Below, piece after piece: positions 50,851 through 59,932 of a stretch of DNA of 64,000 nt. The position numbers and the translations under genes are program-made. This DNA comes from Bacteroidota bacterium (lineage in GTDB: Bacteria; Bacteroidota; Bacteroidia; B-17B0; Aurantibacillaceae): NCBI GenBank assembly GCA_018267655.1, contig JAFDYB010000057.1:62001-126000 (forward strand), written 5' to 3'. Every line of letters starts with the position of its first letter. Positions within the stretch are counted from its first letter, which is position 1. Under the pieces are notes generated by a model that made no database searches, was not told the origin of the DNA, and saw only the letters and a list, made by a program, of their open reading frames with translations.

Positions 50851-52845
50851 ATGCAAATTATAAATTACATAAAAGCAAAGCATAACTTAATTTTTAAAAT
50901 TGGATTAATTTGTTTTTTTGCCTTTTTAATTGCACTAATGTTGCCCACAAAATCTTTAATTGGACACAAGGTTGATGGTTTTGATGCCATTTGGCCATAC
51001 AGCGATTTAATACTCGAAAACGATATTGTTGAAGAAAAGTTAAAATCAGAAATTGAACAAGAAAAGCAAGAAGTAGCCGCAAAATCGCCTATTGTACTCG
51101 AAGAAATTGTTTATGAAAAAACAGCTAAACTTTCAAAATTAGAAGATATAAAACATAAAGACTTTGGCAGTTATAAAATAATTAAAAAATTAACAGACAG
51201 CTTATATCAATTAGGAGTAATACAATTTAATGATTCAACTAATTTAAATAAAGAGTATTTACTCATAAAGGGAAATTTTGCCGAAGCAGTTGATGTAAAT
51301 AAATTATTTACAGTTGAACAAGCGGAGAGTTTTTTAATTAAAAATGCGCATGGAAAAATCACTCCAGAAAACGCATTTAACTATATTGCGCCAACCATTT
51401 TTGTTGATGAGGGTAATACTGCGCAAATTTTAAAAGACAAATTATCTAAAATATCAAGCGTTAAACAAATCTATTTAAAAGGCAACCCGCTTGTTAAGCG
51501 AGGCGATGTGTTAACTAATTCAAAGCGTAAGTTAATTAACGCTTATTTAAATAATTATGTTTTATCAAACAATTATTATCACTTAAAATTTTACGCCGGC
51601 TATGCAATTATTTTTTTTATACTTATAACCCTTTTAGGGTATTTGGCCTATTTTCGAAAATCAATTTTTGGGCAAAATAAAGACATTGTGTTTATCTATT
51701 TAATTATTCTATCATCGGTGTTTTGCGCTTTTTTGTTTTACAAATTTGGGTTCTCTTTACAAGCTTTGCCATACACCTTAATACCATTATTAATACGAGT
51801 TTTTTACGACAGCCGTACGGCATTATTTACGCATTTATGCACAATATTAGTGCTATCACTTTTTATGGTCGATAAATTTGAATTTATTTTAATGCAAATT
51901 TTAATAGGGATTGGCACTTTATTTATTTTACATGATTTAAGGCGACGGCAGCAAATTGTGTTTTCCTCTTTAATTGTAATATTAGGTTACATTATTGTAT
52001 TTGCCTCGTATCAAATTTATTTAGGCACCCCTGAATTAGTAAAAAAAATTAGTGCATACGTTCCCTTTTTAGTGTCAGGGGGCTTGGTTATGTTGCTTTT
52101 TCCATTGATATATTTGTCAGAACTATTATTTGGATTTACCTCAGATTTTAAATTGCTCGAACTTTGCGATTTAAACCAGCCCTTATTACGAAAACTTGCA
52201 CAAGAGGTGCCGGGCACGTTTCAACACAGCATACAAGTTGCCAACATTGCAGAGGAGGTAATTTATTACATTGGCGGAAACACCTTGTTAGTAAGAGCCG
52301 GCGCTATGTACCATGATATTGGCAAAATATACAACCCGCGTTTTTTTATTGAAAATATTGCCAATTCCTACAGTCCACACATTGAAATGCAACCCATGGA
52401 TAGTGCTAAAATAATTATTAATCATGTATTAAAAGGCGTAGAGCTGGCAAAAGAGTATAAATTACCCGAACAATTAGTTGATTTTATTAGAACTCATCAC
52501 GGCACAACAACTGTTAATTATTTTTATAATATCTACAAACAAAATAATCCCACAGCTGATAAAACTATTGAAGCTGAATTTAAATATAAAGGACCTATTC
52601 CCTTTAGTAAAGAAACAGCGATACTAATGTTAGCAGATGCAATAGAAGCTTCATCTAGAAGTTTAAAAATATATGATGCAGTGAGTATAAATGATTTAGT
52701 AGATGGAATTATTGATTTTAAAATAACACAACAACAACTTATAAACTCAGGCATTACATTTAAAGATTTAAATATTGCCAAAAAAATCATGAAAAACAGA
52801 TTACTTTCAATTTACCACGCCCGTATAGAATACCCAAGTAATTAA
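50851..52845 (+). CDS. 7TM-HD phosphohydrolase (PgpH-like)
   Basis: 664 residues: one N-terminal membrane helix, an extracytoplasmic domain (~30-240), seven membrane helices (~245-430, e.g. FYAGYAIIFFILITLLGYLAY, IVFIYLIILSSVFCAFLFY) and a cytoplasmic HD domain (HSIQVANIAEEVIYYIGG near 455; AGAMYHDIGKIYNPRFF near 483, the HD pair; IRTHHGTTTVNYFY; ADAIEASSRSL). This is the layout of PgpH, which hydrolyses cyclic di-AMP in Firmicutes; Bacteroidota homologues are presumed to do the same. Start ATG at 50851, divergent from the ECF sigma gene. Confidence 0.93.
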   Translation: MQIINYIKAKHNLIFKIGLICFFAFLIALMLPTKSLIGHKVDGFDAIWPYSDLILENDIVEEKLKSEIEQEKQEVAAKSPIVLEEIVYEKTAKLSKLEDIKHKDFGSYKIIKKLTDSLYQLGVIQFNDSTNLNKEYLLIKGNFAEAVDVNKLFTVEQAESFLIKNAHGKITPENAFNYIAPTIFVDEGNTAQILKDKLSKISSVKQIYLKGNPLVKRGDVLTNSKRKLINAYLNNYVLSNNYYHLKFYAGYAIIFFILITLLGYLAYFRKSIFGQNKDIVFIYLIILSSVFCAFLFYKFGFSLQALPYTLIPLLIRVFYDSRTALFTHLCTILVLSLFMVDKFEFILMQILIGIGTLFILHDLRRRQQIVFSSLIVILGYIIVFASYQIYLGTPELVKKISAYVPFLVSGGLVMLLFPLIYLSELLFGFTSDFKLLELCDLNQPLLRKLAQEVPGTFQHSIQVANIAEEVIYYIGGNTLLVRAGAMYHDIGKIYNPRFFIENIANSYSPHIEMQPMDSAKIIINHVLKGVELAKEYKLPEQLVDFIRTHHGTTTVNYFYNIYKQNNPTADKTIEAEFKYKGPIPFSKETAILMLADAIEASSRSLKIYDAVSINDLVDGIIDFKITQQQLINSGITFKDLNIAKKIMKNRLLSIYHARIEYPSN

Positions 52846-52863
52846 AACTCAACTATTTTTTAC

Positions 52864-52871
52864 TATATTTG
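52864..52871 (+). promoter_or_regulatory. -7 box (TATATTTG) of polysaccharide export operon, near-leaderless
   Basis: TATATTTG ends 5 bases before the ATG at 52877. The in-frame GTG at 52871 would lie on its last base. Confidence 0.45.
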
Positions 52872-52876
52872 TGCTT

Positions 52877-53632
52877 ATGCGTTCAATTTTAATACTTCTA
52901 ATTGCTCTTAGTTTAGGTTCATGTAAAGTTTTTAGATCAAACTTTATGTTTGTTACGCCTCGCAGTTTTAAATACGATAAGCTTATAGATTCACTAGGGC
53001 AAAAAGATTATATAATTTCACCAAACGATATATTGCTATACAAAGTGCTAACTAATGATGGCTTTAAACTTATTGATATGGCCTCTACGGGTAATAATAA
53101 TACCACGCGAACAGATATTGATGCGGTAGTTTCAAGCGATGGCACTATTAAGCTTCCACTTATTGGACAAGTAAGCGTAAATGGTTTAACGGTAAAGCAA
53201 GCCGAAAGTTTATTTGAAGAAAAATTTTCAAAATACTATGTAAACCCCTATGTTAACATAAAAGTAAATAACCGAAGAGTTATTGTTTTTCCTGGAAATT
53301 CAGGAATTGCAAAAGTGGTTACTTTATCTAACAACAACACCACTGTGCTTGAGGCGCTTGCCACCGCAGGCGGTATTACAGAAGATGGTAAAGCATATAA
53401 AGTAAAATTATTTAGAAATAACCCCAACTCAGCACAAAAACCATTGGTTTATTTAATGGATCTTTCCAAAATTACCGGCTTGGCTATGGCTAATACTAAA
53501 GTGCAAAACAGTGATGTAATATATATTGAACCGCGCTATAAAGCCCTAAGAACATTTGCTTTAGAAATAGCTCCTGTATTAACACTATTAACAACTTCTT
53601 TGCTTTTATACCAATATGCCCGATTTAGATAA
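52877..53632 (+). CDS. Polysaccharide export outer-membrane lipoprotein (Wza-like)
   Basis: 251 residues. Lipoprotein signal ILLIALSLGSCKVF with the lipobox Cys. Poly_export domain: YIISPNDILLYKVLTNDGFKLID, VVSSDGTIKLPLIGQVSVNGLTVKQAESLFEEKFSKYYVNPYVNIKV, then a SLBB-type module (NNNTTVLEALATAGGITEDGKAYKVKLFR). A C-terminal membrane-like helix (TFALEIAPVLTLLTTSLLLYQ) is present. It would form the outer-membrane exit channel for an exopolysaccharide or capsule with the Wzc-like partner. Its stop overlaps the next ATG by one base (TAATG), so the two are translationally coupled. Confidence 0.92.
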   Translation: MRSILILLIALSLGSCKVFRSNFMFVTPRSFKYDKLIDSLGQKDYIISPNDILLYKVLTNDGFKLIDMASTGNNNTTRTDIDAVVSSDGTIKLPLIGQVSVNGLTVKQAESLFEEKFSKYYVNPYVNIKVNNRRVIVFPGNSGIAKVVTLSNNNTTVLEALATAGGITEDGKAYKVKLFRNNPNSAQKPLVYLMDLSKITGLAMANTKVQNSDVIYIEPRYKALRTFALEIAPVLTLLTTSLLLYQYARFR

Positions 53633-56064
53633 TGTTAAGTAATCAACAATTTGAAAGATCTGAAAATAAACTAAAAGACATAACCGAACGATTTAATTCG
53701 GGGTTTGATTTAGGTTTAATTGCATTTATAATTTATAAAAGCACTTGGTTTATTTTGTTTTTTTTATTTTTATGCTTTTCGGGCGGATACTTGTATTTGC
53801 GTTACAGTCAACCTATATACGAATCAAAAGTAGTTATTCAAATAAACGATGTAAATAAAGCGCAGGAGATTTTAAAAATAGGCGATAACTCAGGAAATAA
53901 TTTAATTGCCGAAGCTGTTGAACAAGTACGCTCAAAAGTATTTTTAAGCAGAATAGTTGAAAAGCTCGATATTCAAATAAACTATTATACCGAAGGAACT
54001 TTTAAAAATAACGAATTGTACAATCAATCACCGTATTACGTTAAAGTACTCGATAAAAAGGGACTTTCATTAGGTAAAAAATATTTTGTGAAAATTAATA
54101 AAGATTTAAATGCCGGCACAATTAACATTGATAACGTTGAAAAACCTTTTAAAATTAATGAATGGATTAAAACAAATGAAAACGAATTACTTATATATCT
54201 TAATCCAAAGCTTTCGCACCAACACTTAATTCAAATTTTAAATGATAACAATTCGTTTTATTTTAGTATCAGTAACGTTGATGCTGTTACTACTGAATTA
54301 CAATCAAAACTTGAAGTAAAACTTTTAAACGAACTGGCAAAAACCGTACTCATTAAATACAAAGATGTTAACTCTGCAAAAACTGCGGATATAATTAATG
54401 CCATTGCCGAAGAGTATTTAGTATATGATGTTGAACGCAAAAGCGAAAGCTCAACTAATATCATAAGTTTTATTGATAATCAATTAGGAAACGTTTATAC
54501 AGAACTTAAAAACACAGAAAACGACTTACAGAAATTTAAAAAAGAAAAAAATTATAAGGATAAGGACTTATTAATAAACTCTGAATTAATGCGATATTCC
54601 TCTGTTGAGGATCAGTTGTTACAAGTAGAGATGGAGGAAAAATTAATTGGAGAAATTCAAGCTAATATTTCAAAAAAGAAAACAATTGATACCTATCAAT
54701 TAATTTCAATGATTGCAGGAACTGAATACGAAACATCTATAAAAAGTGTGATTGAAAACATTCAAAAACTACTTATTGAAAAAGAAAATATGCTTTATAT
54801 GGTTACACCAAATTCAGAAAACATAAAGCAAATTAATTTTCAAATCGATACTCAAAAAAAACTTTTAATTGAAAGTTTAGATGCTTTGCGTTTAAAATAC
54901 AAAACAAAATTAAAAAGCCTTAGTGAAAAACTTGGCGATTATAAAAATAAGCTAAATCAAAATCCCGAAGATGAAGTTGAATTTTCGCGTTTAAACAGAT
55001 TATATTCTATTCGTGAAAAATATTATACAATGTTACTGGAAAAAAAGACAGAGTTTTCGATATCAAAAGCCGGTTATGTATCTCAAAACATTATTCTTGA
55101 AAAAGCTACCGGCAATGGAGTACTTATATCACCCAGTAAAAAAAACACTTTAATTATTTCGGCCATATCATTTATTTTATTAAGTTTAGGTTTAGTTTTT
55201 TTACGTTATGCTTTTCACGATAAAATATACAATCTGAAAGATATAACACGCTATTCAAGCGGCAACGTTTCTTTGCTTGGAGTAATACCTACGTTTCAAA
55301 GTGAAATTCCTGTTTCTCAACTAGTGGTTGATAAAAATCCTAAAGCCCTTATTAGCGAGGCCTTTCGTGCAATAAGAACCAATCTTGGGTTTATTGACAG
55401 CTCGCCCGGACCTAAAATAGTAGCGGTTACTTCAACTATTAGCGGCGAAGGAAAAACATTTGTGGCAATAAACATTGCCGGCATTATTGCTTATACAGGC
55501 AAAAAAGTTATTATTATTGATTTAGATATGCGGAAGCCAAAAATACACAAAGGTTTTGGAGTAACCAATGAAAGGGGCATGAGTACAATTCTCACAAATA
55601 ACAACTCTATTGAAGAGTGCATACACAGTAGCGCAATGGAAAATTTAAAGTTTATTACAGCTGGCCCAACCCCTCCAAATCCTTCTGAATTAATTATTAG
55701 TGATAAATTAAGTGAAATAATTGCTCAACTTAAAAGTAAATTTGATTACATAGTTATAGATAATGCCCCAATTGGTTTAGTAACAGATGCTATAACAACT
55801 ATTCAACTATCTAATTACCCAATTTATGTATTTAGAGCCGGATATTCACGTAAACTTTTTGCACAAATATTAGATAAATTAAAGCATGAAAATAAAATTT
55901 CTAATTTATCGGTAGCGCTTAATGATGTAGATATTAGTCGAAAAATATACAGTTATAACTACGGTTATGGCTATGGTTATGGCTACGGTTATGGAAGTGG
56001 CTATTACAGTGAAGAGGGTGTTAAAAAAACGAAGTTAAAAAGAAAAAGTGATTATGGAAATTAA
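53632..56064 (+). CDS. Polysaccharide co-polymerase / bacterial tyrosine kinase (Wzc-like)
   Basis: 810 residues. First membrane helix ~40-62 (STWFILFFLFLCFSGGYLYL), Wzz domain, long coiled coil (~270-450), GNVR-like region (EVEFSRLNRLYSIREKYYTMLLEKKTE), second membrane helix ~505-525, then a cytoplasmic BY-kinase: Walker A TSTISGEGKTFVAINIAG near 600, Walker A' VIIIDLDMRKPKIHKGFG near 625, Walker B FDYIVIDNAPIGLVTDA. The C-terminus (~770-797) is a Tyr/Gly cluster, YNYGYGYGYGYGYGSGYY, the autophosphorylation tail. It controls chain length and export. It overlaps rfbC by 11 bases. Confidence 0.95.
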   Translation: MLSNQQFERSENKLKDITERFNSGFDLGLIAFIIYKSTWFILFFLFLCFSGGYLYLRYSQPIYESKVVIQINDVNKAQEILKIGDNSGNNLIAEAVEQVRSKVFLSRIVEKLDIQINYYTEGTFKNNELYNQSPYYVKVLDKKGLSLGKKYFVKINKDLNAGTINIDNVEKPFKINEWIKTNENELLIYLNPKLSHQHLIQILNDNNSFYFSISNVDAVTTELQSKLEVKLLNELAKTVLIKYKDVNSAKTADIINAIAEEYLVYDVERKSESSTNIISFIDNQLGNVYTELKNTENDLQKFKKEKNYKDKDLLINSELMRYSSVEDQLLQVEMEEKLIGEIQANISKKKTIDTYQLISMIAGTEYETSIKSVIENIQKLLIEKENMLYMVTPNSENIKQINFQIDTQKKLLIESLDALRLKYKTKLKSLSEKLGDYKNKLNQNPEDEVEFSRLNRLYSIREKYYTMLLEKKTEFSISKAGYVSQNIILEKATGNGVLISPSKKNTLIISAISFILLSLGLVFLRYAFHDKIYNLKDITRYSSGNVSLLGVIPTFQSEIPVSQLVVDKNPKALISEAFRAIRTNLGFIDSSPGPKIVAVTSTISGEGKTFVAINIAGIIAYTGKKVIIIDLDMRKPKIHKGFGVTNERGMSTILTNNNSIEECIHSSAMENLKFITAGPTPPNPSELIISDKLSEIIAQLKSKFDYIVIDNAPIGLVTDAITTIQLSNYPIYVFRAGYSRKLFAQILDKLKHENKISNLSVALNDVDISRKIYSYNYGYGYGYGYGYGSGYYSEEGVKKTKLKRKSDYGN

Positions 56065-56596
56065 ACAAACAAGTATAAGCGGACTTTTAATTATCCAACC
56101 AAAAATTTTTATAGATAATAGAGGGTATTTTTTTGAAAGCTATAATAAATCAGCACTTGAGCAAGAAAATGTAATCGCTAATTTTATTCAAGATAATCAA
56201 TCCTTATCTCACAAAGGAGTTTTAAGGGGGCTTCATTTTCAAGCACCACCTTATGCCCAAGGAAAATTAGTGAGGGTAATTAAAGGCGCTGTTTACGATG
56301 TGGCTGTTGATATTAGAAAAAAATCTTCAACGTATGGAAAATGGTTTGGAATTGAATTAACCGAAGAGAACAACACACAATTTTATATACCGGAGGGATT
56401 TGCACATGGATTTTTAACTCTAAAAGACAATACTATTTTTAGTTACAAATGCACCAATATCTATAATAAATCTTCAGAAGGTTGTTTGTTATGGAATGAT
56501 AGCGATTTAAATATAAACTGGAATTTTGATGCCCCAATAATTAGTGAAAAAGATGCATTAGGGCTGCCGTTAAAAGAATTTATATCTCCTTTTTAA
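56054..56596 (+). CDS. rfbC: dTDP-4-dehydrorhamnose 3,5-epimerase
   Basis: 180 residues from ATG 56054; an in-frame GTG two codons earlier (56048) is less likely. Cupin fold with IDNRGYFFESYN, QDNQSLSHKGVLRGLHFQ (active-site His region), APPYAQGKLVRVIKGAVYDVAVDIRKKSSTYGKW, FYIPEGFAHGFLTL and YKCTNIYNKSSEGCLLWND. It makes dTDP-4-keto-L-rhamnose, precursor of L-rhamnose in surface glycans. The partner genes rfbA, rfbB and rfbD are not in this window. It abuts the next gene (TAA-ATG). Confidence 0.96.
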   Translation: MEIKQTSISGLLIIQPKIFIDNRGYFFESYNKSALEQENVIANFIQDNQSLSHKGVLRGLHFQAPPYAQGKLVRVIKGAVYDVAVDIRKKSSTYGKWFGIELTEENNTQFYIPEGFAHGFLTLKDNTIFSYKCTNIYNKSSEGCLLWNDSDLNINWNFDAPIISEKDALGLPLKEFISPF

Positions 56597-57658
56597 ATGC
56601 TAAACAATACACAAGCAATATTATCACTTTTCTTTATTGGCGTGTTTATTTTTTCGCTTTCTGTTTTTATTATTTTACTTCGATTTTCAAAAAACTTAGG
56701 TGTAAGGGGAAAAGATGTAGAGCAAATTCGTTGGAACCCAAAAACAAAACCATCAATTGGCGGCATAGGTTTTTATATTTCTTTTTTAGTTGGCTTTGTT
56801 GCGCTTCACTTTATTCCCACAAACCCAAATTCTGAAAGTCATGTGCAAATGATAGGCATATTAGTTGCTGCAACTTTAGCCTTTTTAATGGGCTTAGCAG
56901 ATGATGCGTATAATACCCAACCATTACTTAAATTTTTAATTCAAATAATTTGTGGGTTAATTCTAGTTTTTACCGGCTACTGCATTACTGTTTTTAATAA
57001 CTCCTTTTTAAATGTTTTAATTACAATTATGTGGGTGGTGGGTATAATGAATTCCATTAATATGCTCGATAACATGGATGCTATTTCAACCATTGTATCT
57101 ATTTGTATTTTAAGCTTTGCAATTGTTGTATGCAACTCAATAGGGCAAATTAATTCTGCATTAAATGTTTTGCTACTCTCTGTTTTAGCATCATTAACTA
57201 CCTTTTTAATTTTTAATTTTCACCCATCAAAAATGTTTATGGGCGATACAGGCAGCCAATTTATTGGGTTATTGTTAGCTATTATAGGTATAAAATTTTG
57301 TTGGAATATTAATCAATTATCGCTAAACTATAATTTACCGCCGTATAGTAATTTACTAATACTTGGTTTAGTATTTATATTACCCATTACTGATACTACT
57401 ACCGTTGTAATTAACCGAATACGCAAAGGCCATTCACCATTTATAGGAGGAAAAGATCATACCACGCACCATCTTTTTTTTAGAGGAGTTACAGAAAAAA
57501 GAATTGCCATGCTATTTATGATTATTGGATTAATTGCCATAACCTTGGCCTATAATCTTCTCTATTTTGCTTCATTTGGTTTAATTCTATTTTCATTAAT
57601 TTTTTTTCTAATTATTTTTTTACTGCTCTATTTAAATACGGTGTTATTTAAAAAATGA
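56597..57658 (+). CDS. Undecaprenyl-phosphate glycosyl-1-phosphate transferase (WecA/MraY family)
   Basis: 353 residues with about ten membrane helices. Family motifs: KPSIGGIGFYISFLVGF, the Asp pair in MGLADDAYNTQPLLKFLIQ, GIMNSINMLDNMDAIS, FNFHPSKMFMGDTGSQFIGLLLA and the cytoplasmic loop GGKDHTTHHLFFRG. It would transfer a sugar-1-phosphate (probably GlcNAc-type, as in WecA) from UDP-sugar to the undecaprenyl carrier and so start the repeat unit of the exported polysaccharide. Its stop overlaps the next ATG (ATGA). Confidence 0.92.
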   Translation: MLNNTQAILSLFFIGVFIFSLSVFIILLRFSKNLGVRGKDVEQIRWNPKTKPSIGGIGFYISFLVGFVALHFIPTNPNSESHVQMIGILVAATLAFLMGLADDAYNTQPLLKFLIQIICGLILVFTGYCITVFNNSFLNVLITIMWVVGIMNSINMLDNMDAISTIVSICILSFAIVVCNSIGQINSALNVLLLSVLASLTTFLIFNFHPSKMFMGDTGSQFIGLLLAIIGIKFCWNINQLSLNYNLPPYSNLLILGLVFILPITDTTTVVINRIRKGHSPFIGGKDHTTHHLFFRGVTEKRIAMLFMIIGLIAITLAYNLLYFASFGLILFSLIFFLIIFLLLYLNTVLFKK

Positions 57659-58758
57659 CATTTACTTCAAAAAATACGCCGCCAAAATTTATAAGTTATA
57701 CCTCACTAACATTAATGTGGTTAATTGCATTTTGTTTTACTTACTATCTTTTTTTTATTTATGTAAAGCCCAACACTTTAAAACAAAGCACTAATTCAGC
57801 TGTATTTTTTTCGGGTAAAATTAAAATTCCGGCTAACTTAAATTTTTGTGGTGAAGATGCTAAAATTAAAAACCCTAAGCAGTTTAAAAAATTTCAAAAA
57901 GAATTTATTAATCAATCCCTATGGGAAAATAAAATAAACTCACTTTATGCTAAAGCACAACGGTGGTTTCCAGTTATTGAGCCAATATTAAAAAAAAATA
58001 ACATTCCGGAAGATTTTAAATACATAGCATTAGTAGAGAGTAAACTATCAAATGCCGTGTCGCCTATGGGGGCTGCCGGGTTTTGGCAACTTGTTCCAAC
58101 AACAGCAAGCAATTATAACTTAATTATCAACTCAAATATTGATCAACGCTACGATGTTGTTGCCTCAACAGAAGCTGCCTGTAAACATTTTTTAGACGCG
58201 TATAAATTATTCAATAATTGGACACTAACCGCAGCAGCATATAATACAGGTATTGGCGGGTTGCAAAGTATATTAAAAAACCAAGGCAAAGTAAACTTCT
58301 ATACTTTAAAGTTAAATTACGAAACCGAAAGCTTTATATACCGCATTCTTTCATATAAAACCTTAATTGAATCGCCTCATTATTTTGGAATTAAAACAAA
58401 ATTTAAATTCAAAAAAAACAATTTGAAACTTAAAAAATATATTTTAAAAGAAGGAGCTATAACACTAAGTAATCTGGCAAAAGAACTTAAATGTCCAAAA
58501 ACAATTTTAAAGCTTTTTAACCCTTGGATTTTAAATGACGAAATCATTGTCCCAAGCGCAAAAACAATAATAGTTTACTTTCCAAATGATGTAAAAAAAG
58601 ATTATTCAGAATATTACGATGATTTATTTATAAACAATAATACATACAACGAATTGAAAGACCCAATTATATTACCCTTACAAGAGCAAACAGACTCTTC
58701 ACTAAATAAAACAAAAACCGAAAACGTTAAAGATAGCTTAAACGTTCGTTTAAACTAA
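57655..58758 (+). CDS. Membrane-anchored lytic transglycosylase (MltD/SLT type)
   Basis: 367 residues. N-terminal membrane anchor (TLMWLIAFCFTYYLFFIYV). SLT domain: YIALVESKLSNAVSPMGAAGFWQLVPTTASNYN with the catalytic Glu of VES, then DAYKLFNNWTLTAAAYNTG, and YRILSYKTLIESPHYFG. A LysM-like module follows (AITLSNLAKELKCPKTILKLFNPWI ... PSAKTIIVYFP). It cleaves peptidoglycan glycan strands, perhaps opening the wall for the polysaccharide export channel encoded just upstream. It converges with the thioesterase gene, overlapping by 9 bases. Confidence 0.92.
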   Translation: MTFTSKNTPPKFISYTSLTLMWLIAFCFTYYLFFIYVKPNTLKQSTNSAVFFSGKIKIPANLNFCGEDAKIKNPKQFKKFQKEFINQSLWENKINSLYAKAQRWFPVIEPILKKNNIPEDFKYIALVESKLSNAVSPMGAAGFWQLVPTTASNYNLIINSNIDQRYDVVASTEAACKHFLDAYKLFNNWTLTAAAYNTGIGGLQSILKNQGKVNFYTLKLNYETESFIYRILSYKTLIESPHYFGIKTKFKFKKNNLKLKKYILKEGAITLSNLAKELKCPKTILKLFNPWILNDEIIVPSAKTIIVYFPNDVKKDYSEYYDDLFINNNTYNELKDPIILPLQEQTDSSLNKTKTENVKDSLNVRLN

Positions 58759-59175
58759 ACGAGATGTGCGATACGAAGTGCCTTTAAAAAAAGCAACTAA
58801 TTCATTCTGCTCATTAAAAAGTTTAATATCATAAATTCCCGTTTTTTTACCAAGGTATATTTCATTTGCTTCAATACTAATTATATCTCCTAATTTTACA
58901 GGCCGTGTAAAACTTATGTTTACATCTAAAGCAACACTTAGCACGCCGTGCGAATTACAAGCAAATGCAAAAGCAGAGTCGGCTGCAGAAAATAAAACCC
59001 CACCATGAACACTTGAAAAGCCATTCAACATTTCTTTTTTAATACTAAAGTGCAATTTACAGTATCCCACATCAACTTTGTCAATATGCAAACCCAGCCA
59101 TTTACTAAAGGCATCATTTGCCAGCATTGTATTTAATACTTCTTGAGGCGATTTAAGATTATCTTGCGATTCCAT
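58750..59175 (-). CDS. Hotdog-fold PaaI family thioesterase
   Basis: 141 residues from ATG 59175 (MESQDNLKSPQEVL). Hotdog motif: HFSIKKEMLNGFSSVHGGVLFSAADSAFAFACNSHG, with the HGGxxxxxxDxAxA signature, then VALDVNISFTRPVKLGDIISIEANEIYLGKKTGIYDI. PaaI-type enzymes hydrolyse phenylacetyl-CoA-derived or other acyl-CoA esters. It could work with the PaaG-type crotonase at 62183, but it is 3 kb away in another unit. Upstream codons to 59205 add a non-conserved extension and are not used. Confidence 0.93.
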   Translation of the reverse strand: MESQDNLKSPQEVLNTMLANDAFSKWLGLHIDKVDVGYCKLHFSIKKEMLNGFSSVHGGVLFSAADSAFAFACNSHGVLSVALDVNISFTRPVKLGDIISIEANEIYLGKKTGIYDIKLFNEQNELVAFFKGTSYRTSRLV

Positions 59176-59277
59176 AAAGCATAAAAATAATGCTTTCTTC
59201 TGCAAGTAAAATTATTTTTTGTACCTTAGTCAATAAAATAATTTGCGCCTTTAAATTATACCAAGTGTAAATATATC

Positions 59278-59285
59278 TACATTTG
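59278..59285 (+). promoter_or_regulatory. -7 box (TACATTTG) for repeat-protein gene
   Basis: An exact TAnnTTTG match about 55 bases before the ATG at 59340. An earlier in-frame ATG at 59298 lies inside the leader and would add 14 residues before the signal peptide. Confidence 0.4.
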
Positions 59286-59339
59286 GTACGAGGTTAAATG
59301 AGCATTGACTTTACATTCAAAACAATTAAAACACTTTAT

Positions 59340-59753
59340 ATGAAAATTTATTCGATTTTACTATTAAGCTTCTTTGCAAGCGCAATGTATTCACAATCTA
59401 TTCAAAACAGCAGCTATAGCACAGTAGGCTATGTTAAAGATGATGGCACTGTACAAAATGGCAGCTACAGTACTTTAGGTTATATAAAAAATGATGGCAC
59501 GGTACAAAACAGCAGCTATAGTACAATAGGCTACGTAAAAAGCGATGGCACAGTACAAAACAGTAGTTATAGTACAATAGGTTATATAAAAAGTGATGGC
59601 ACGGTACAAAACAGCAGCTATAGCACAATAGGCTATGTAAAAAACGATGGTACTTTGCAAAATAGTAGCTATAGCACAATAGGCTATGCAAAAGGAGTAG
59701 ATGCAAAAAAAGCTGCCGCTGCTGTGTTCTTCTTCTTTTTTAGGTTAAATTAA
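59340..59753 (+). CDS. Secreted 17-residue-repeat protein (5-fold beta-flower type)
   Basis: 137 residues from ATG 59340. Signal peptide IYSILLLSFFASAMYSQ. Then five full repeats and one partial of QNSSYSTIGYVKSDGTV (17 residues), ending KKAAAAVFFFFFRLN. From memory this matches the small Bacteroidota family called 5-fold beta-flower protein, with xNSSxxTIGxIxxDGTVR repeats and a Phe-rich C-terminus. Function unknown; the repeats probably close into a propeller-like ring, and the Phe tail may insert in a membrane. The 59298 start is rejected because it hides the signal peptide. Confidence 0.8.
   Translation: MKIYSILLLSFFASAMYSQSIQNSSYSTVGYVKDDGTVQNGSYSTLGYIKNDGTVQNSSYSTIGYVKSDGTVQNSSYSTIGYIKSDGTVQNSSYSTIGYVKNDGTLQNSSYSTIGYAKGVDAKKAAAAVFFFFFRLN
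59402..59690 (+). repeat. 51-bp tandem repeat in the beta-flower gene
   Basis: The unit, for example CAAAACAGCAGCTATAGCAC at its start, recurs every 51 bases five times plus a partial sixth. Copies differ mainly at silent positions, so selection acts on the protein repeat rather than recent DNA duplication alone. Confidence 0.85.
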
Positions 59754-59869
59754 GTACAATTAGGCGAAAAATTGCGTTACATCACAAATAATTAATTAAA
59801 TTTGATTATCGAAAATAATGCTATTTTGTAAAATATTTTTAAAAGCACTTACCATGGCCATGTGGTCGT

Positions 59870-59901
59870 AATGTTTGTTTCTCTTTTTTAAAACAAACAT
59901 T
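59870..59901 (+). repeat. Perfect inverted repeat in the hpd leader
   Basis: AATGTTTGTTT (59870-59880) and AAACAAACATT (59891-59901) can form an 11-bp hairpin with a 10-base loop, 31 bases before the hpd ATG. There is no T-run after it, so it is not a standard terminator; it may be an operator or RNA element. A 10-base palindrome CATGGCCATG lies just before it (59853-59862). Confidence 0.6.
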
Positions 59902-59932
59902 TATTATTACTAATTTAAACAATAACAATTTT

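Noticed and set aside
59402..59690. Regularly spaced repeats that could suggest a CRISPR array
   Set aside because: The 51-base unit is continuous coding sequence without unique spacers, inside a gene with a signal peptide. The 120-base repeat at 18661 is likewise coding.
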